DNA of 64,000 nt. Origin: Cliona cf. orientalis. Its lineage: Eukaryota; Porifera; Demospongiae; Clionaida; Clionaidae. The notes beneath the pieces are model-generated. The model was not told the origin of the DNA, ran no database searches, and worked only from the letters and a program-made list of their open reading frames with translations. This document shows positions 32,204 through 44,285 of the stretch, piece by piece. The DNA is taken from assembly GCA_963930775.1 (NCBI GenBank), contig OZ005689.1, positions 26,782,058 through 26,846,057 of the forward strand, given 5' to 3'. Position 1 is the stretch's first letter; each line of letters opens with the position of its first letter. The position numbers and the translations under genes were made by a program.

Positions 32204-33776
32204 CGCCGTTAAGCCAGTGGTCCAATTGTTGCAGGTGAATCTGGTGGCACATTCCAGTGCATGCAATTTTTGCCGTTTTTTATCTATTTTTCTTACTCGT
32301 TCTATCTAGGCCATCTTTCACTTGTAGGACTCCAAACAAAGACCAGAAGACAGAGGAACTCTTCTACTTTCTGCTCGTTCAAGTCCCATAACCCGGAGAC
32401 ATTATGAGCTCCGTGGCAAGCACTTTTGTGCATGCTACTCGCAAGCGCTCACAAAAAGTGCCTCGCGCAAAAAGTGGTACGTTTTGGTTCCCCTGGATGG
32501 ATTCCCAGGATTCAAGCACCATTCAATAGCTCTTGTATTGCTCTACAATATAAGACTGGAACGAAGTTTTTCCATCGAGCTGTTTCAGAGTTACACAGCA
32601 TCAAAAATCAGAAAATTTCAGTACAACCGCGTGGTATTTTCCATATCTTCTCGAAGGTTTATGGAGTCTGCCTAAGAACAAATAGTAAATGACAAGAAAA
32701 AGAGTATTCCTTGTGTACTGCCAAGCTTCTAGGGAGGAGGCATCATCATCCAGATGGACGGATTCCTTCTCTATAGTCAAGTAAGCATATCTGAATGTTG
32801 GCCACAGTGAATAATATTAACATTATCATGACAAAGCGTGTGTGAGGCGAGTGTATCAGCGTAAGTCCAGGGATGGGGGTGAGCCTTACCAGTGTACATC
32901 AGAGGATGAGCCTGTGTTAAAGCAGCTCACATCAAAGCTGAAGACTAGTCTCGCGCACCAGGCTGGGGACAAGACTAACTGAAAACCCCGAGCGTATACT
33001 TGCAACTGGGAGGTAGCTAGTACTTTACTAGTATTTTTTTATCTGTGTCCCTCCCTCCTTCTCTCCCACTCTCTCTGTCTCTTTCCCTCTCCCTCTCCCC
33101 CTCTCTCACCCTGATCCCATGTAGGTACACAATAGGTGATGTTCCCGGCTGTGATCAGATTACCAACTATATAAAGAAAGTGCTTTCTGTCAACCATAGC
33201 TGTGATGATGGAATAGGAGACTGATTGTGAAAGCTCCAACAACCTTCAGCAAAACTTCAAGATGGCCTTTGATAGCTAGCAGCAACATAGCTAGCTTGTA
33301 CTATGTTTAATGTCATTGTAAACGTACACAGCAAAATAGTAATTTTTGTACTATTTGTAACAGCGTGTAACTTTGGAACCGCTCGATGGAAAAACTTTGT
33401 TCCAGTCTTATATTCTAGAGCAACACAAGAGCTATTGAGTGGTGCTTGAATCATGGGAATCCATCCAGGGGAACCAAAACGTACCACTTTTTGCGCAAGG
33501 CACTTTTTGTGAGCGCTTGCGAGTAACATGCATAAAAGCGCTTGCCGCGGAGCTCATAATGTCTCCGGGTTATGGGACTTGAACGAGCAGAAAGTAGAAG
33601 AGTTCCTGTCTTTTGATCTTTGTTTGGAGTCCTAGAAATGAAAGATGGCCTAAATAGAACAAGTAAGAAAAATAGATAAAAAAAGGCAAAAATTGCACGC
33701 ACTGGAATGTGCCACCGGATGCACTTCCTGGATCTGCAACACTTGTACGTATTTTGGACCGCTGGCTTAACGACTG
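32204..33776. mobile_element. Foldback-like element, 1573 bp with arms of about 400 bp
   Basis: Left arm 32204-32615 pairs with right arm 33350-33776 (for example CGTTAAGCCAG and GTACGTTTTGGTTCCCCTGG on opposite strands). AATT flanks at 32200-32203 and 33777-33780; deleting the element and one AATT rejoins FTLN to YDGAP in the host transposase. The 730-bp centre has a CT-rich tract at 33040-33110. ORFs in the arms (for example LLLSARSSPITRR) appear in both orientations and look incidental. Confidence 0.87.
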
Positions 33777-35287
33777 AATTGAGGGTGAATGACACATTGT
33801 AGCGACCACAAAAAAATGCTGATGCATCACCATAAACTTTACCATCATAAATATTACTTAAGTGGCCTTCTGGGTGCTGACGCTCAAAACGATACTGCAA
33901 CTGCTGCAGAAAGTGTGTGTCTGTGAATAGTATTTCATTATTTCAAGTTACTAGCATTGGCTTTCTACCTCAAATTACCTTGAAATAAGTTTTGTAGTTG
34001 TTTATCAATAAGCACCTGAACAAAAGTGGCTTCACCAGCACTGGCTACTACGCATTCAGTACGAGAGCATTTTGACCCAGCAACAAGCAGTTAAGAGCAA
34101 AAGTTACAACATCGATGCACAACTGTGGAGCCTTCATAGTTGATGAATTGATTAAAGAGCAGATGTTTTGAGTGAGGAACTGAGTTTGGAAAAGGTAGTG
34201 CCGAAGTAAAAAGCTCAAGGATGTCAGATAAACAAGCATACGTCAAGCTATGCTTAAGGAAGATGGTAAGTAGGCATGTAGAGAATTCTTTGTTAGACAT
34301 TTGGGATCCTGAATACAATTCAGTGTGATCGACAACTGTTTCAGTATCTTCCTCACCACTAGCAGTATCGTCAGAACTAAAGCTCAAGATATCACCTGTA
34401 AGTCAGAATCAAAGTTAGGGACTAGTTAGTAGTTGGGTGGCCATTACAGGGACCCACACCACTGATCAATGACTAGCAGGGGACAGTAAATTAAGTGAGA
34501 AGCCAATTAAAAGCTCATGGGTAGTCAGATATGTAGGCAAGTTTGCATGGGGGGGGGGGGGGGGCGCATGCTTTTGCCAGAGGTGTCATTACCTAAAGTT
34601 TCCTCTCACCATGGACATTACTATTATTAACTAAAATCAATTCAGTCATACTCGGGTTCACTCTCACCACCAGTCTCTTCCCCACTAGAGTCTTCAGAAT
34701 TCGAGCGGGTGGTATCTTCACCACCACTTGAAAATCCTGAGGCACACGCCGAATCAAGTTGCAATTCTGAATCAGGATGATGATCGCTCTTCTGAGTTAA
34801 CCTCAACCTCCGAGTCAACGTGACTGACGTCATTGTTGTCATCAGCCTCGACCTCTGCCTCATTCTCAGAGCTTGTTGAACCTTGAGCGCCGAGAGACTC
34901 CGATTGAGACCCAGACTTAAATCGCTTCTTGCGTATTTCTTCTTCTACTAATCGCTTGGCGACGTTTTGTCGCACACGTCTCCGCTGCTGCTTGCTAATA
35001 GTCTTGGCTGTCAACATTTCCAACATGAGTTACGTACTAAGTACGTACGTACATGTATACAACTTAACTTGAACTGCGTGCCGCGCCCACATCAAATTAT
35101 GCATATGCGGCTGCATTGTTCACGTGTGCGCGCCACGATTTATAATTATCCCGTGCTTATCACGTGCGTACAGTAAATGAGCGCGGGCAAAAAGGACAGC
35201 ATGCACGCACTGGCCGCTGGCAGCTGGAGCTAGCTGTGTCGAACGAAGCCTACTGCACGTTTATAGTGGTCGATCGTGACTGTCGAT

Positions 35288-35377
35288 GTTAACAGACTTA
35301 CAAGATGCTCCGTATACTGGTAGCAAGATTAAGAGTAGAAGGCAGCAAGAGAAGACAAAAAGCAAGGCTACCAAAGG
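35288..35377 (+). CDS. Possible first exon of BEN gene B
   Basis: An ATG at 35288 opens MLTDLQDAPYTGSKIKSRRQ and about 10 more codons up to AAAG/GTACC, a usable splice donor. It is 261 bp from the divergent start of transposase gene B at 35026, mirroring the 259-bp gap at element A. No domain is present, so this is inferred from position. Confidence 0.35.
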
Positions 35378-35459
35378 TACCGCCATATTTCTCACTGTAT
35401 TATCCATTCTGTACCCTCGTGCTACTGTATGTCAGTGACTAGCTGCTTATGTATATTGG

Positions 35460-35830
35460 GCTTTTCCATTTTAGCAAATACCCCCTATTGAGGAGCAAAT
35501 TGTGAAATGACCCCCCCCCCCGGCCAGGAACAAATTAACTCGTTTTGCCCCCCCCCCCCAAAGAATAAGTAATTTGGACAATTGAACCCCCTAAGATCAA
35601 TTAAATAATATTTATCTGAAATACGTACTCTCTGGAAATTAAGAAGTGGTTGCTTGACCCCTCCAGAATCTGCTTTTTGGTAGAAATACCCCACAGGATT
35701 AATTAAAATCATAAAAGAGGCCCATAAGAACCAGTTAAATTGCCAAAAGGACCCTCAAGAAACTCATTAAAAAGCCCCCTCAGGATCACTCCTCAATGGG
35801 GGGGGGGGGGTGTATGCCTATTAAATGGAA
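35460..35830. repeat. Degenerate tandem repeats with C runs
   Basis: About nine units of the type ACCCCCTCAGGATCAATTAA, roughly every 35-45 bases, with C runs at 35510-35521 and 35551-35560 and a G run at 35800-35811. Confidence 0.6.
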
Positions 35831-35985
35831 GAGCCCATTCAGTATTCTCACATGCTAGCCTTACCTGCTCAAAAAGAGAGAAAGGGTTTGGTAAAATGCA
35901 TGTTCATGGCGATCCAGGTGTGTTAAATGGAAAGTAACTGCCGGTTAATAATGTACCATGTGCACAAGATGTATGTGTCAATTAT

Positions 35986-36559
35986 CCGATTAGAGGCCAA
36001 GACTTCATGACATCATCCATATTGCCAACACCGAATTTCATTCAAGAAAGTATAGCAACGCAAATAAAGTGTTGTATAAAGCATAGCTACACAGCTACAC
36101 AGTCAGTACAAGCTTTAGTGACAAGTAAGACAGGTAGCTGCAACGTTCTAGTACGCTGCTAGGGTGCTACTATACATACTATAAGCTACAAGCATACACA
36201 AAGCTTATAAGCTTGCTTACCTCCATAATGGCCGCCGTCTTCGAGTTGCTCCCAGGTAAGCGTTTGGCTCTGTTGAAAAGCTCGTCATATCTGTGTAGGT
36301 ATAGACCTAGTCTAGCTATATACTTAGCGACATGCAGAATTGTACCTCCTGCCCTGTGGTGGAAAACGTACCACCCTCGTACCCGGATCGATCGCCATTA
36401 CCGTCTATCTTCACATAGACAGGAAACCAAAGCTATGGTTTCTCGTCCTTTAGAATGTAGGCGGTTCCATATAGCACTAGTATAGCTGTACTGACACCAA
36501 CTGACGTCAATGGCGGTTCGCATGTATGCCGCCAATTGGCGTCAATGGCGTATAATTGG
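35986..36559. mobile_element. TTAA-type MITE, copy B
   Basis: Inverted relative to 18757-19406, with termini CCGATTAGAGGCC and GGCGTATAATTGG. The right flank is TTAA, the left TTAT. It lies between the candidate first exon and the main body of BEN gene B, as copy A lies in BEN gene A. Confidence 0.78.
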
Positions 36560-36562
36560 TTA

Positions 36563-38540
36563 ATTGTACATACATAAGTATGGACCAGTTGCATTCCAGT
36601 TAACCACATCTGTCAGTGACTGGTCCGTGTGCAACCCTTTAGGCCAGACCCTGTATATATAAGGTCAGGTGAACTGAATTCACAGTTGATCGTCACTGCA
36701 CACATGAATTTTCAGATTTTCTCTAAAACGTTAGATTTCATACAGTAACGCTTTGGCCCCTCCCCCTGTACGCTGCGATTGAAGAGTGACAATTGCTAGT
36801 ATGAAATCTAAATAATGACCGCCCCATTCGTATGCTGACCAAACCCCACATATATGTGTACATGTACGTGTATACATATCTGTGACGGATGACCCTTCCA
36901 AGATATCTGTAGATGGGGTGTGCAATGTGGACCCTACATGCTTCGTATGCCAGTGCAGTAGTGACCAGTGGAATAACTCATGTACTATAATTAACCACTG
37001 TAACAGTAAGTTTGTATACTATGCTTACACCGCTACAGTATAAAGTCATTCTGTGGTAATGAACCTCGTGATCATGCAGCTGTCCATGAAAACACCATGT
37101 AGTATAATATGCATGTGTACAAGTGATAGTGATTGCAAGACTTTTATTGATGGGCTATATATTTTCACCATCAGTAATCTCAGAATATCTTCTTTTTCTA
37201 AAATCTGATGCGGCCATGTGCTGTATGCAAAGCGTGTATGCATATGTCCTGCATGATTCAACCACTGAGATACTGTTTTTTTTGTGTGGTTTTGTGGTTG
37301 GAGATCAATGCACAGTTCTTGAGCCTTGAAGTTACTATATTATTGCCATTGCAATTCACTTGTGGACATGAGTTGTTCGCATCAGCAGCCTTAATTTTAG
37401 TGTCAATTTTGAAGACTCAATCAGAGTTAAATAGTAGGCATATTATGTCAGCTGGTCGAAAATGTCTTTTGACTCCACATGTTTGCTCACTCCATAGAAG
37501 CTTTAAAGGTCGAAAATTGGGTAGCTAAGGCAAACAAGACACGAGATGAAAACAAAACTTTTCAATGGAAACGTCTTTTCAATGAGAGACTCCCTCCATG
37601 ATTAATACCTCCAAGTGGGATGATGATGATGTACTAGGAACTGAAGTACAAGCCATCACCTTCAAAAGGTGTGCCATGGATACCTTATGTACATGATATT
37701 ATTCAAGAAAGCACCACTATCTTGTTACACACCATCGGACAGCTGAATGTCAGCAAGTATCTTGGGAAGTTCATCTTTGAAGCATCCAACAACAGCAGCA
37801 ATGATTTTTTTGTTTGGACAAGTGGCCTCGTTCGAGATAGCTGTTGTAGCGTGGCAGAAATATACGTGTATTCTCATATCCGCTGCACTAGCTGTAATAG
37901 GTATTTTGACTGTAGAGGAGGGTGATTACGTCACACTCATCAATCAGATCATCACCAAACGGAAGACTGAAAGTGAAATCTTCTGTCGCTACGTGCTAAT
38001 GGCCTTGCTAATGTCTACTTCATCCCATTGTTCAAAATCATGCAAGTTTTTTTTTCGTGTACCTATGAAGTCTCCGTATGGGTGTTTCCAGTATTCTGCC
38101 ATATCCTGAATACCTTCAGTGAAGTCTATATCCTCCAAGAGACACGCATCGGCTATAGCAGCCTCCACAGTAGCATTTGGCGGATCCTGAGTCGTAGAAG
38201 TGATAGATGGCTGGTTGAAAAATTCTCCGGGTGCATAGCTATGTTGTGCTGGCATTGGTCAACCAAAGATTTGACAACGTATTGTGGTTATGCAAAATGT
38301 AAAAGTCTATGATGATCAACTGTCAATTTAGTTTGCCACTCTTAATTGTATACGTTATGTGGTATATATGTGCTATATATGTTGTGCCTATCATGTAAAA
38401 CCTATTCTTTATGTTACACTTACGCACGTGATTGTGATTACGATTGCATTGCCTACCACAGTGTACGGTGCATTTTTGCTACAACAAATAATATTATACT
38501 CCATATTTAAATATATTTCTATCACGTCATAAATTCTCTA
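36563..38540. other. Unassigned stretch, possibly intronic
   Basis: A cysteine-rich open stretch at 36900-37010 (DPTCFVCQCSSDQWNNSC, then a GTAAG donor) looks like an exon. Other ORFs (37123-37528, 37671-38109, and 38255-37989 on the minus strand) have no recognised domain. Whether these belong to BEN gene B or to other debris is undecided. Confidence 0.35.
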
Positions 38541-38543
38541 TAG

Positions 38544-41500
38544 ATACATACTTCCTTATAACATGGTTAGAAGGTACAGGTGGTGAAACGATGTATGATG
38601 TCGTCAATGCTAGTAAGACAGTGGTCCCGCCAGAAGATAGTGGCATCCTTGATGTTGTGGCGGGAATGACCTGTCGAGTTTCCTATACTGATGGGTGTTA
38701 CTACAAGGCAAAAATTGTGGACAAAGGTAATTGATTGCTATATTATACTGTTCATACATGTAGTATTGCATTTAGGTAGCAACATCGAGTTGCGAAAGAA
38801 ACAAAAGCAAATGGAGAAAGAATTGGATCAGGAAGCTGAGGTATTAAATAATAGTTACTATTATGTGTAGTTGATACAATGGATACGTGTATACAATTAG
38901 GATTATAATACTTAATGTAGGAGGATATCTCTCAAGCTGACATCCCCAAACAGGTCTCACGTCTCAAAAACCTGATTTACCGCTAGAGACTCCATCACGG
39001 CCAAAGGTTTCCCGTGTCAAGAAGGCTTCAAAGACAAGTATGTTAGTGAACACAAGTGATCATCCTTAAGTCAGACTCTGTGCATGATCTTTGCAGAGCC
39101 AGTCCGCAAAATACCCTCTTCTACCGACGTCACTGACAGTGAATCAGATGGTATGTTTCTAACCTAACAGTGTTGAGGGTACCTGTTACACTAATATTTT
39201 ATGCATATAGTGGATAACCAATGTGAAAGATATACTGAGAAAGAGCCCAAAAAATCTCCAAAAAAAAAAGAAAAAAAATAGTGAATATGCCATCAGGCAT
39301 TTAGTGTTCATACTATTACACAATTGTATAGATCCCATCAGCATCTTATCCAGTTCAAGTGACGAAGAAGGTAGCCAATCAACTCTTTTTTGTGGTATAA
39401 TACTACTATGATGTAATTTTTGTAGAGGAGACCCGAAAGAAGCGAATAAAGTCACCCAAAAAAGTATTCCCAAGTAAAGCCTGTGCCAGGAAGTGTCCAG
39501 GAAAGAGAAAATCACCAGCTAAGAAAACAAAAAAGGTGCATGAATATAGAATTATGGCTCTCGCACTTTTTATGTACCCAGTGAATATATTACCCTCTAC
39601 GTTAATTGTATTATTTCTCACGTATTTAGTGTCTGGGAGTGCTTCTGCTCGTATACTTCAGGTATCTAGAGGTAATTGACATTATTTAATAACTGTAATT
39701 GATAATTAGTGATCTATGTAATAATAGAATTACGAACGACAATAGATGATGACATTGCAGGTATTGTGAATGACCGATATATAGTGCCATAATTATGCAT
39801 TGTTGGTATAGGTGTAGTATGTTATGGTAAAACTGATATTGTAATGTCATATTGCACTCCCATAGAAAACCCATAGGGCCTGGAGCATATAGTGAGCAAA
39901 GTGACGGCAGAAACGATCGATAAATGATATGGTAGTACATGACAATGTCATGCATGCATCATTTTTTGCACCCTACAAGCTCGTCACTGGACCTTTACAT
40001 ACGAGCTTCTCAAGATTTTTATTGTCTTCGAATGCATTTATGGAAAGAACTATATTGCACAATGCTCATCCCTATAGGGTCACATCACTCTGAGGCTTTG
40101 ATGCAATAAATAATTTATTGCATGATTGTCTGTGCATTTATTTGGATTTGCCCTACAGATACTCCAAGTGATTCTGGCATTCTGGATCCATCAGGTAATT
40201 AGGTGACTAATAGAAGTAAATACTTCTGTTAACTACGTAATTACTAGATGAGGAGATGAGCAAATCAAAGCCAAGAGGTGGTAGTGGCGGTAAGAAAAGA
40301 AAAGCTATGTGCTGGTATTTTCATGTGTCCACATAGGAGCTGGTTCCAAAGGTCAAGCTAGGATTGAAAAACATGCACGACAGGAATGGCAAAAACTGCG
40401 GGTTAGGCTGTAGGCTAGCTAGCCTTGTACCATTGAGACTTGATAAGATGCTGATATGACATTTTATTTGTGTGTGTGCATGCAGTTCCCCAGCCTGACA
40501 CCAAGCTTGGCCTACGAGGATGTGAGTTATGCCTAGCTAGAATCATGATATAATTTATAATTGCTATGTACTTGTGAATTTTAATTTAGACTGTCCAGCG
40601 CTCACAAGGATTTGATACAGTAAGTTATTAATCCTTATATTCATTTTCATTTACATGCACCTGTGTGTGTATACTAGGGAGCAGCAGAGCTAAGCTATAT
40701 CAAGGATAATGTACGAGAGTTGGAGGTATGCATGTGTAGTCGACATGGTGATTAAATTTTGTGTTGCATGCTATATACTTGCATGTCTAATGTAGGAGAC
40801 AACAAAGAAGCTTAACTCGAAGGTGAGACGACAGGAAAAGGAGATTCTCGAGCTTAAACGGAGGACTGAAACTCCCTCATCTGCTATGGAATCGGCATCA
40901 GATATTTCTCCTTTCGTACCAAAACAGCGAAAATCGATTGTCAGCAGTCTGTCAGGACAGATCGAAATGGATATTTGAGGATGACTTCATAATTTATATT
41001 ATGCTTAATCTATGTGGGGGGGGGGGGAGCATACTTAGTAATGCAGCATGATGGATAAATATTAGGAGTGGACCATGCATGCAGTATGACAAGTTGGAGC
41101 TCCAAAATTATTTTGATCTGTTTGTGCTCAAATTAATTAGGAATGTTACATATTTTTGTTGCATGCATATGTTCCTAGGAGCATATCTTGATCAATTCGC
41201 ACAAAGTCAATAGGCTGAAGTTGCAATCTGCCAAATTACAACCTGATGCAGCTAAATGTGCCCTGCAGTTGAGTTGTCTCTTCAGAGGAGCTGGTAAATG
41301 GGAACCCTTCAGGTACAACAACTGCGAGAGATGAAGTCCGCAAACAAACAATAAAAAAGTTAGATCCAGTTAGGATGAACTACATAATAGGTACATATAT
41401 TTATTATTGTACTATTGATATATTGCTGATGTATTACAAGGTTTTGTATGCATGCAGATTACATTTCCAGCAAATAGCCAGATGCCCTTATCAAGGACAA

Positions 41501-41588
41501 GATTATTAAGAAATTAACACAAAAGTGTACCAACTTATATTCGAGCCGTAAGGAACTACGACACATGATACATGCTAGGAATGAATAA
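38544..41588 (+). pseudogene. BEN-domain protein gene B, many small exons
   Basis: Exon 1 of this body ends at 38727 and has WLEGTGGETMYDVV and CRVSYTDGCYYKAKIVDKG, a Tudor-like strand set. Small exons with GT..AG borders follow: LRKKQKQMEKELDQE, PVRKIPSSTDVTDSESD, Lys-rich CPGKRKSPAKKTKK (39425-39535), DTPSDSGILDPS, then coiled-coil-like ETTKKLNSKVRRQEKEILEL (40797-40975, ending in TGA). Beyond it, 41180-41395 and 41458-41588 encode SSEELVNGNPSG, KTIKK-like LDPVRMNYII and KIIKKLTQKC, the second half of a BEN domain. In-frame TAG near 41474 and a shift near 41280 damage the domain. Architecture matches BEN gene A. Confidence 0.6.
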
Positions 41589-41779
41589 TATCTGAATTTT
41601 GACTATAATGCATGTACATGTGCCAACATGCTGTGCCTATATTTCACATGATAATCATAATTACACTGACATACAGTGTTCATTCATTAATTGTTGATTC
41701 CATATTTTTAAAAATAGGTATATTATATAATATATACCTTTTATCTATGTATATACTGTAATTATGACATTTCAACATG

Positions 41780-42118
41780 CAAGATTCTTGCAAAGGGATT
41801 ATATATTATAATAGCCTAGCTCAGGCCATTTATTGCAATGATCTTGCCAGATCTTGCAATTATCTTACAGAATTGGTAATTGGTACTCTTGCACTATTTT
41901 TCTTGCAAGATAGATATCAATCTTGCAGTTCTTGTATCTATCTTGCATAGTGTTTCTTGCAAGTAACTTACATATTTACAAGATAGTTGTAAGATATATG
42001 CAAGAAAACGGTCATATTTCTTGCATGTACAAGATTTATGCAAGAAGCTTGCAAGTCTTTCATAGCAAGAGTAAGCAAGGAACGTTCAAGATCTTGCAAG
42101 TATATTCTAGCTGGGTAT
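41780..42118. repeat. CTTGCAAG-word array, copy 2
   Basis: About twenty TCTTGCA/TGCAAGA words in both orientations. The right end ATTCTAGCTGGGTATAA is the reverse complement of the start of the 23741 array (CCCAGCTARAAT). It lies just beyond BEN gene B. Confidence 0.6.
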
Positions 42119-42689
42119 AATTAATGTACAATGGATGTCAATTTCTTGGTTTCTTTTACTTCTTACTCTTTCTTTTTTTTCCTGTCCTCCATTTTGTATT
42201 CTTCGTAGCCTTCCATGTCTACGTATCCCTATTAAAATTTAATAATCAACATTTCAAAGATAGTTTTATAATATTGCATGGATTGCTCATACCCCACGAG
42301 CCAGCTTGAAGCCCATTAGTGTTAACAAAATGTCACGATGACAGCAAAAATTCCCCCGTCAAGGTACCACTGAGGAGAAAAAACTGCACAAGATATTGTA
42401 TCATACTAATAGCAAGCAGTAAAATCAACTAGTACAATGTCATGCACCGTTTACCATAAATGGTGGTTCCCTGTCCATTTTGGCACTAGCTAGCTAGTTC
42501 AAAAGTAGACTGAAAAAATCAGGCAAAATACTGAGCACAGCACAAAATAGATCACTGGCTAGCACAGATACACTGGCAGGAAAAGCTACACGTGGCATGA
42601 ATTGTATTATGGGTTATAGTGCACACTAATTCTTGTATAAACACCATGTTAATAGTATGCAATGAGTACTATCTTTTTCCATTATTTTT

Positions 42690-42851
42690 CAAGAATCGTG
42701 CAAGATCTGGTGAGTTCTCCAGACATTGCCAACATACATTGTCACTTCTTGCCACTGTGTGCATGATCTTGGCACATTGTGTAAGACCATGCAAGGGATT
42801 GCAAGATCTTGTTATACTTACGTAAGATCTTGGCAAGACCGTTTAGTAGGG
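42690..42851. repeat. CTTGCAAG-word array with TTTAGTAGGG terminus
   Basis: Words such as GTGCAAGATCTGG, GCAAGATCTTG and AAGATCTTGGCAAGACC lead to TTTAGTAGGG at 42842-42851. Reverse complemented, it matches 14817 onward over about 30 bp, which makes it a candidate BEN-side end of element B. Confidence 0.5.
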
Positions 42852-44285
42852 TTCTGGTATTAAGGATAGGATTGAAGAAACCCATTTCAAAGCTAAGGAA
42901 AATCTTGAGCCCTCTACCAGCTCTACTGCACCATCGACCGTGTCGGCAAGCTCTGCAGGTTCTTCTGCCTCTGAAGCTGTATTGAATCCAGAATTGAAGG
43001 GATTTCCTAGGCCATTCCCGACTCCTCTGAAATGGTCTGCTTCTACGTCAAGGCTATAGTGTCTGGCAAAATGACACACTTAGCTAGAAAGGAAATAACA
43101 CAGACGTGTGTCACACTTATGATAGTTTATTGATGTGGCCAAGGATCTGGTACGAAATTATCCACAGATAGGTGATCCTATTGGGGAAGCTTATGTAAGG
43201 TAATCATGCATGCTCCAAAACCATTGCAATTACTGTGCTTTTTGTAAGGTTCTTGGACCGAAAAGATTGTTCAGCGTGTTGACAAGATCAAAAACATGAA
43301 GAAAGCTGCTGGAAGATCAGGTGGTGATACTACACAAACCAGAAAGAGGCCTCGGGTTGCATCTTCTGGAAAGCCTCATCTACTTAAACCGCTATCCGGT
43401 CAATGTCGTGTCTCGTGAGCAAATATCAGCTGACGCATTTAAGGAGGCTGAGTGTCCTTTAAAGGAAGAGGAAGAAGACCCCAATCCAGATCCTCAGGTT
43501 TACCTGCCACTGATGAAATCAACATTTGATTTTCGTAGGCAGTATGTGGTTTCAGAGGCAGAGAGTGCATTCGAAATCATGGAAAAGTATTCATTTTTTT
43601 GGCTCGAGGATGTGGTAAGTATTGTGTACGTGATGTGCTTTATATAGAATACACAACTTATTTTATAGCTTGATCAAGAATTGGAGCTAATTATTCAAAA
43701 GGATGGTGTGAAGAAAAATTTGTGGATGTTTGGAAGAAGTATTTGCCGGCTATTTTAGATTATGGTCCATCTACTGGCAACAGGAAAATAGTGGACACAA
43801 TGGAGCTTTCTGATCCACAAAGCATGACTTATTCTTATTGACAGAATATTTTGTATGCATGCAGGTGATGAAGAGAAACAACTGTGTGCTCTTAAGGTTC
43901 TCTTTTATCCAAAAAAGACAGAAAACTTCATTTGTATTTATGTATACGAAGAGTACCCTGTAAGTCAATTTACCCTCCTATTGAGTTACACCATCAATGC
44001 AGGTTGCTACCCTATGGAAGCTGCATCACAGGCCACCCCAAGTCACAACATTCCTAGGATTGCAGCCTTCAAAGGAACTGAGATGAGGCAATATTTCATT
44101 TTTGTTGAGCAGTCTGTGTTGTGTGAAGCACTTGATATCCAGTCAGCTCTCTGTGGTTTGCTGCATTTTGTGTTTAACCTTGAGTATGACAAAAATGCCA
44201 AGCACCTTAGCTTATTTTTTCAAGATGTCATCCTAGGATTACCCGATACAAATAAGCAGGGAGCATCATGTTACTATTATTTCTG
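42852..44285 (+). pseudogene. SAMD3-like multicopy protein, relic with introns
   Basis: Blocks in order: KFLRPF-like LNPELKGFPRPFPTPLKW (42990), DVAKDLVRNYPQIGDPIGEA (43132), WTEKIVQRVDKIKNMKK, KRPRVASSGKPHLLK, then from 43395 YPVNVVSREQISADAF, EEDPNPDPQVYLPLMKSTF and YSFFWLEDV before a GTAAGT donor at 43613. After introns the C-terminal part has FIFVEQSVLCEALDIQSALC and LHFVFNLEYDKNAKH, ending at 44285. From memory this matches unnamed fish and cnidarian proteins annotated as SAMD3-like. Shifts near 43270, 43390 and 43720 break the frame. Biological role unknown. Confidence 0.5.

Larger units (their letters stand above)
28250..35026 (-). pseudogene. TNP2-like transposase gene B, broken by several insertions
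   Basis: Read on the minus strand. N-terminus 35026-34640: basic RRVRQNVAKRL block, then Ser/Glu-rich sequence. 34387-33910: LYSGSQMSNKEFST, FTSALPFPNSVP and FERQHPEGHLSNIYDGKVY. At 33780 the core FTLN is cut by a 1573-bp foldback element and resumes at 32203 with YDGAPKFKSSN and IWPIQLHIIELPP. An intron then holds a pogo fragment. 30740-30510 encodes HHFTASEWKAFLVYYAPATL and LPDEYYLLF; 28720-28250 encodes MIGRGRMYHLDDEEMQQVNF and KKRNSYTVAFEDPLDH. The blocks match gene A and family relatives in order. The part with the KQFNGKYGC block of gene A was not found, so it is probably deleted. Confidence 0.72.

Noticed and set aside
33451-33900. 149-codon minus-strand ORF as one gene
   Set aside because: It is a fusion artefact: the first part is the TNP2-like gene and the rest runs into the foldback arm across the insertion point at 33777.
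37671-38255. Overlapping ORFs on both strands as genes
   Set aside because: No motif, splice pattern or repeat supports either strand; kept only as unassigned sequence.
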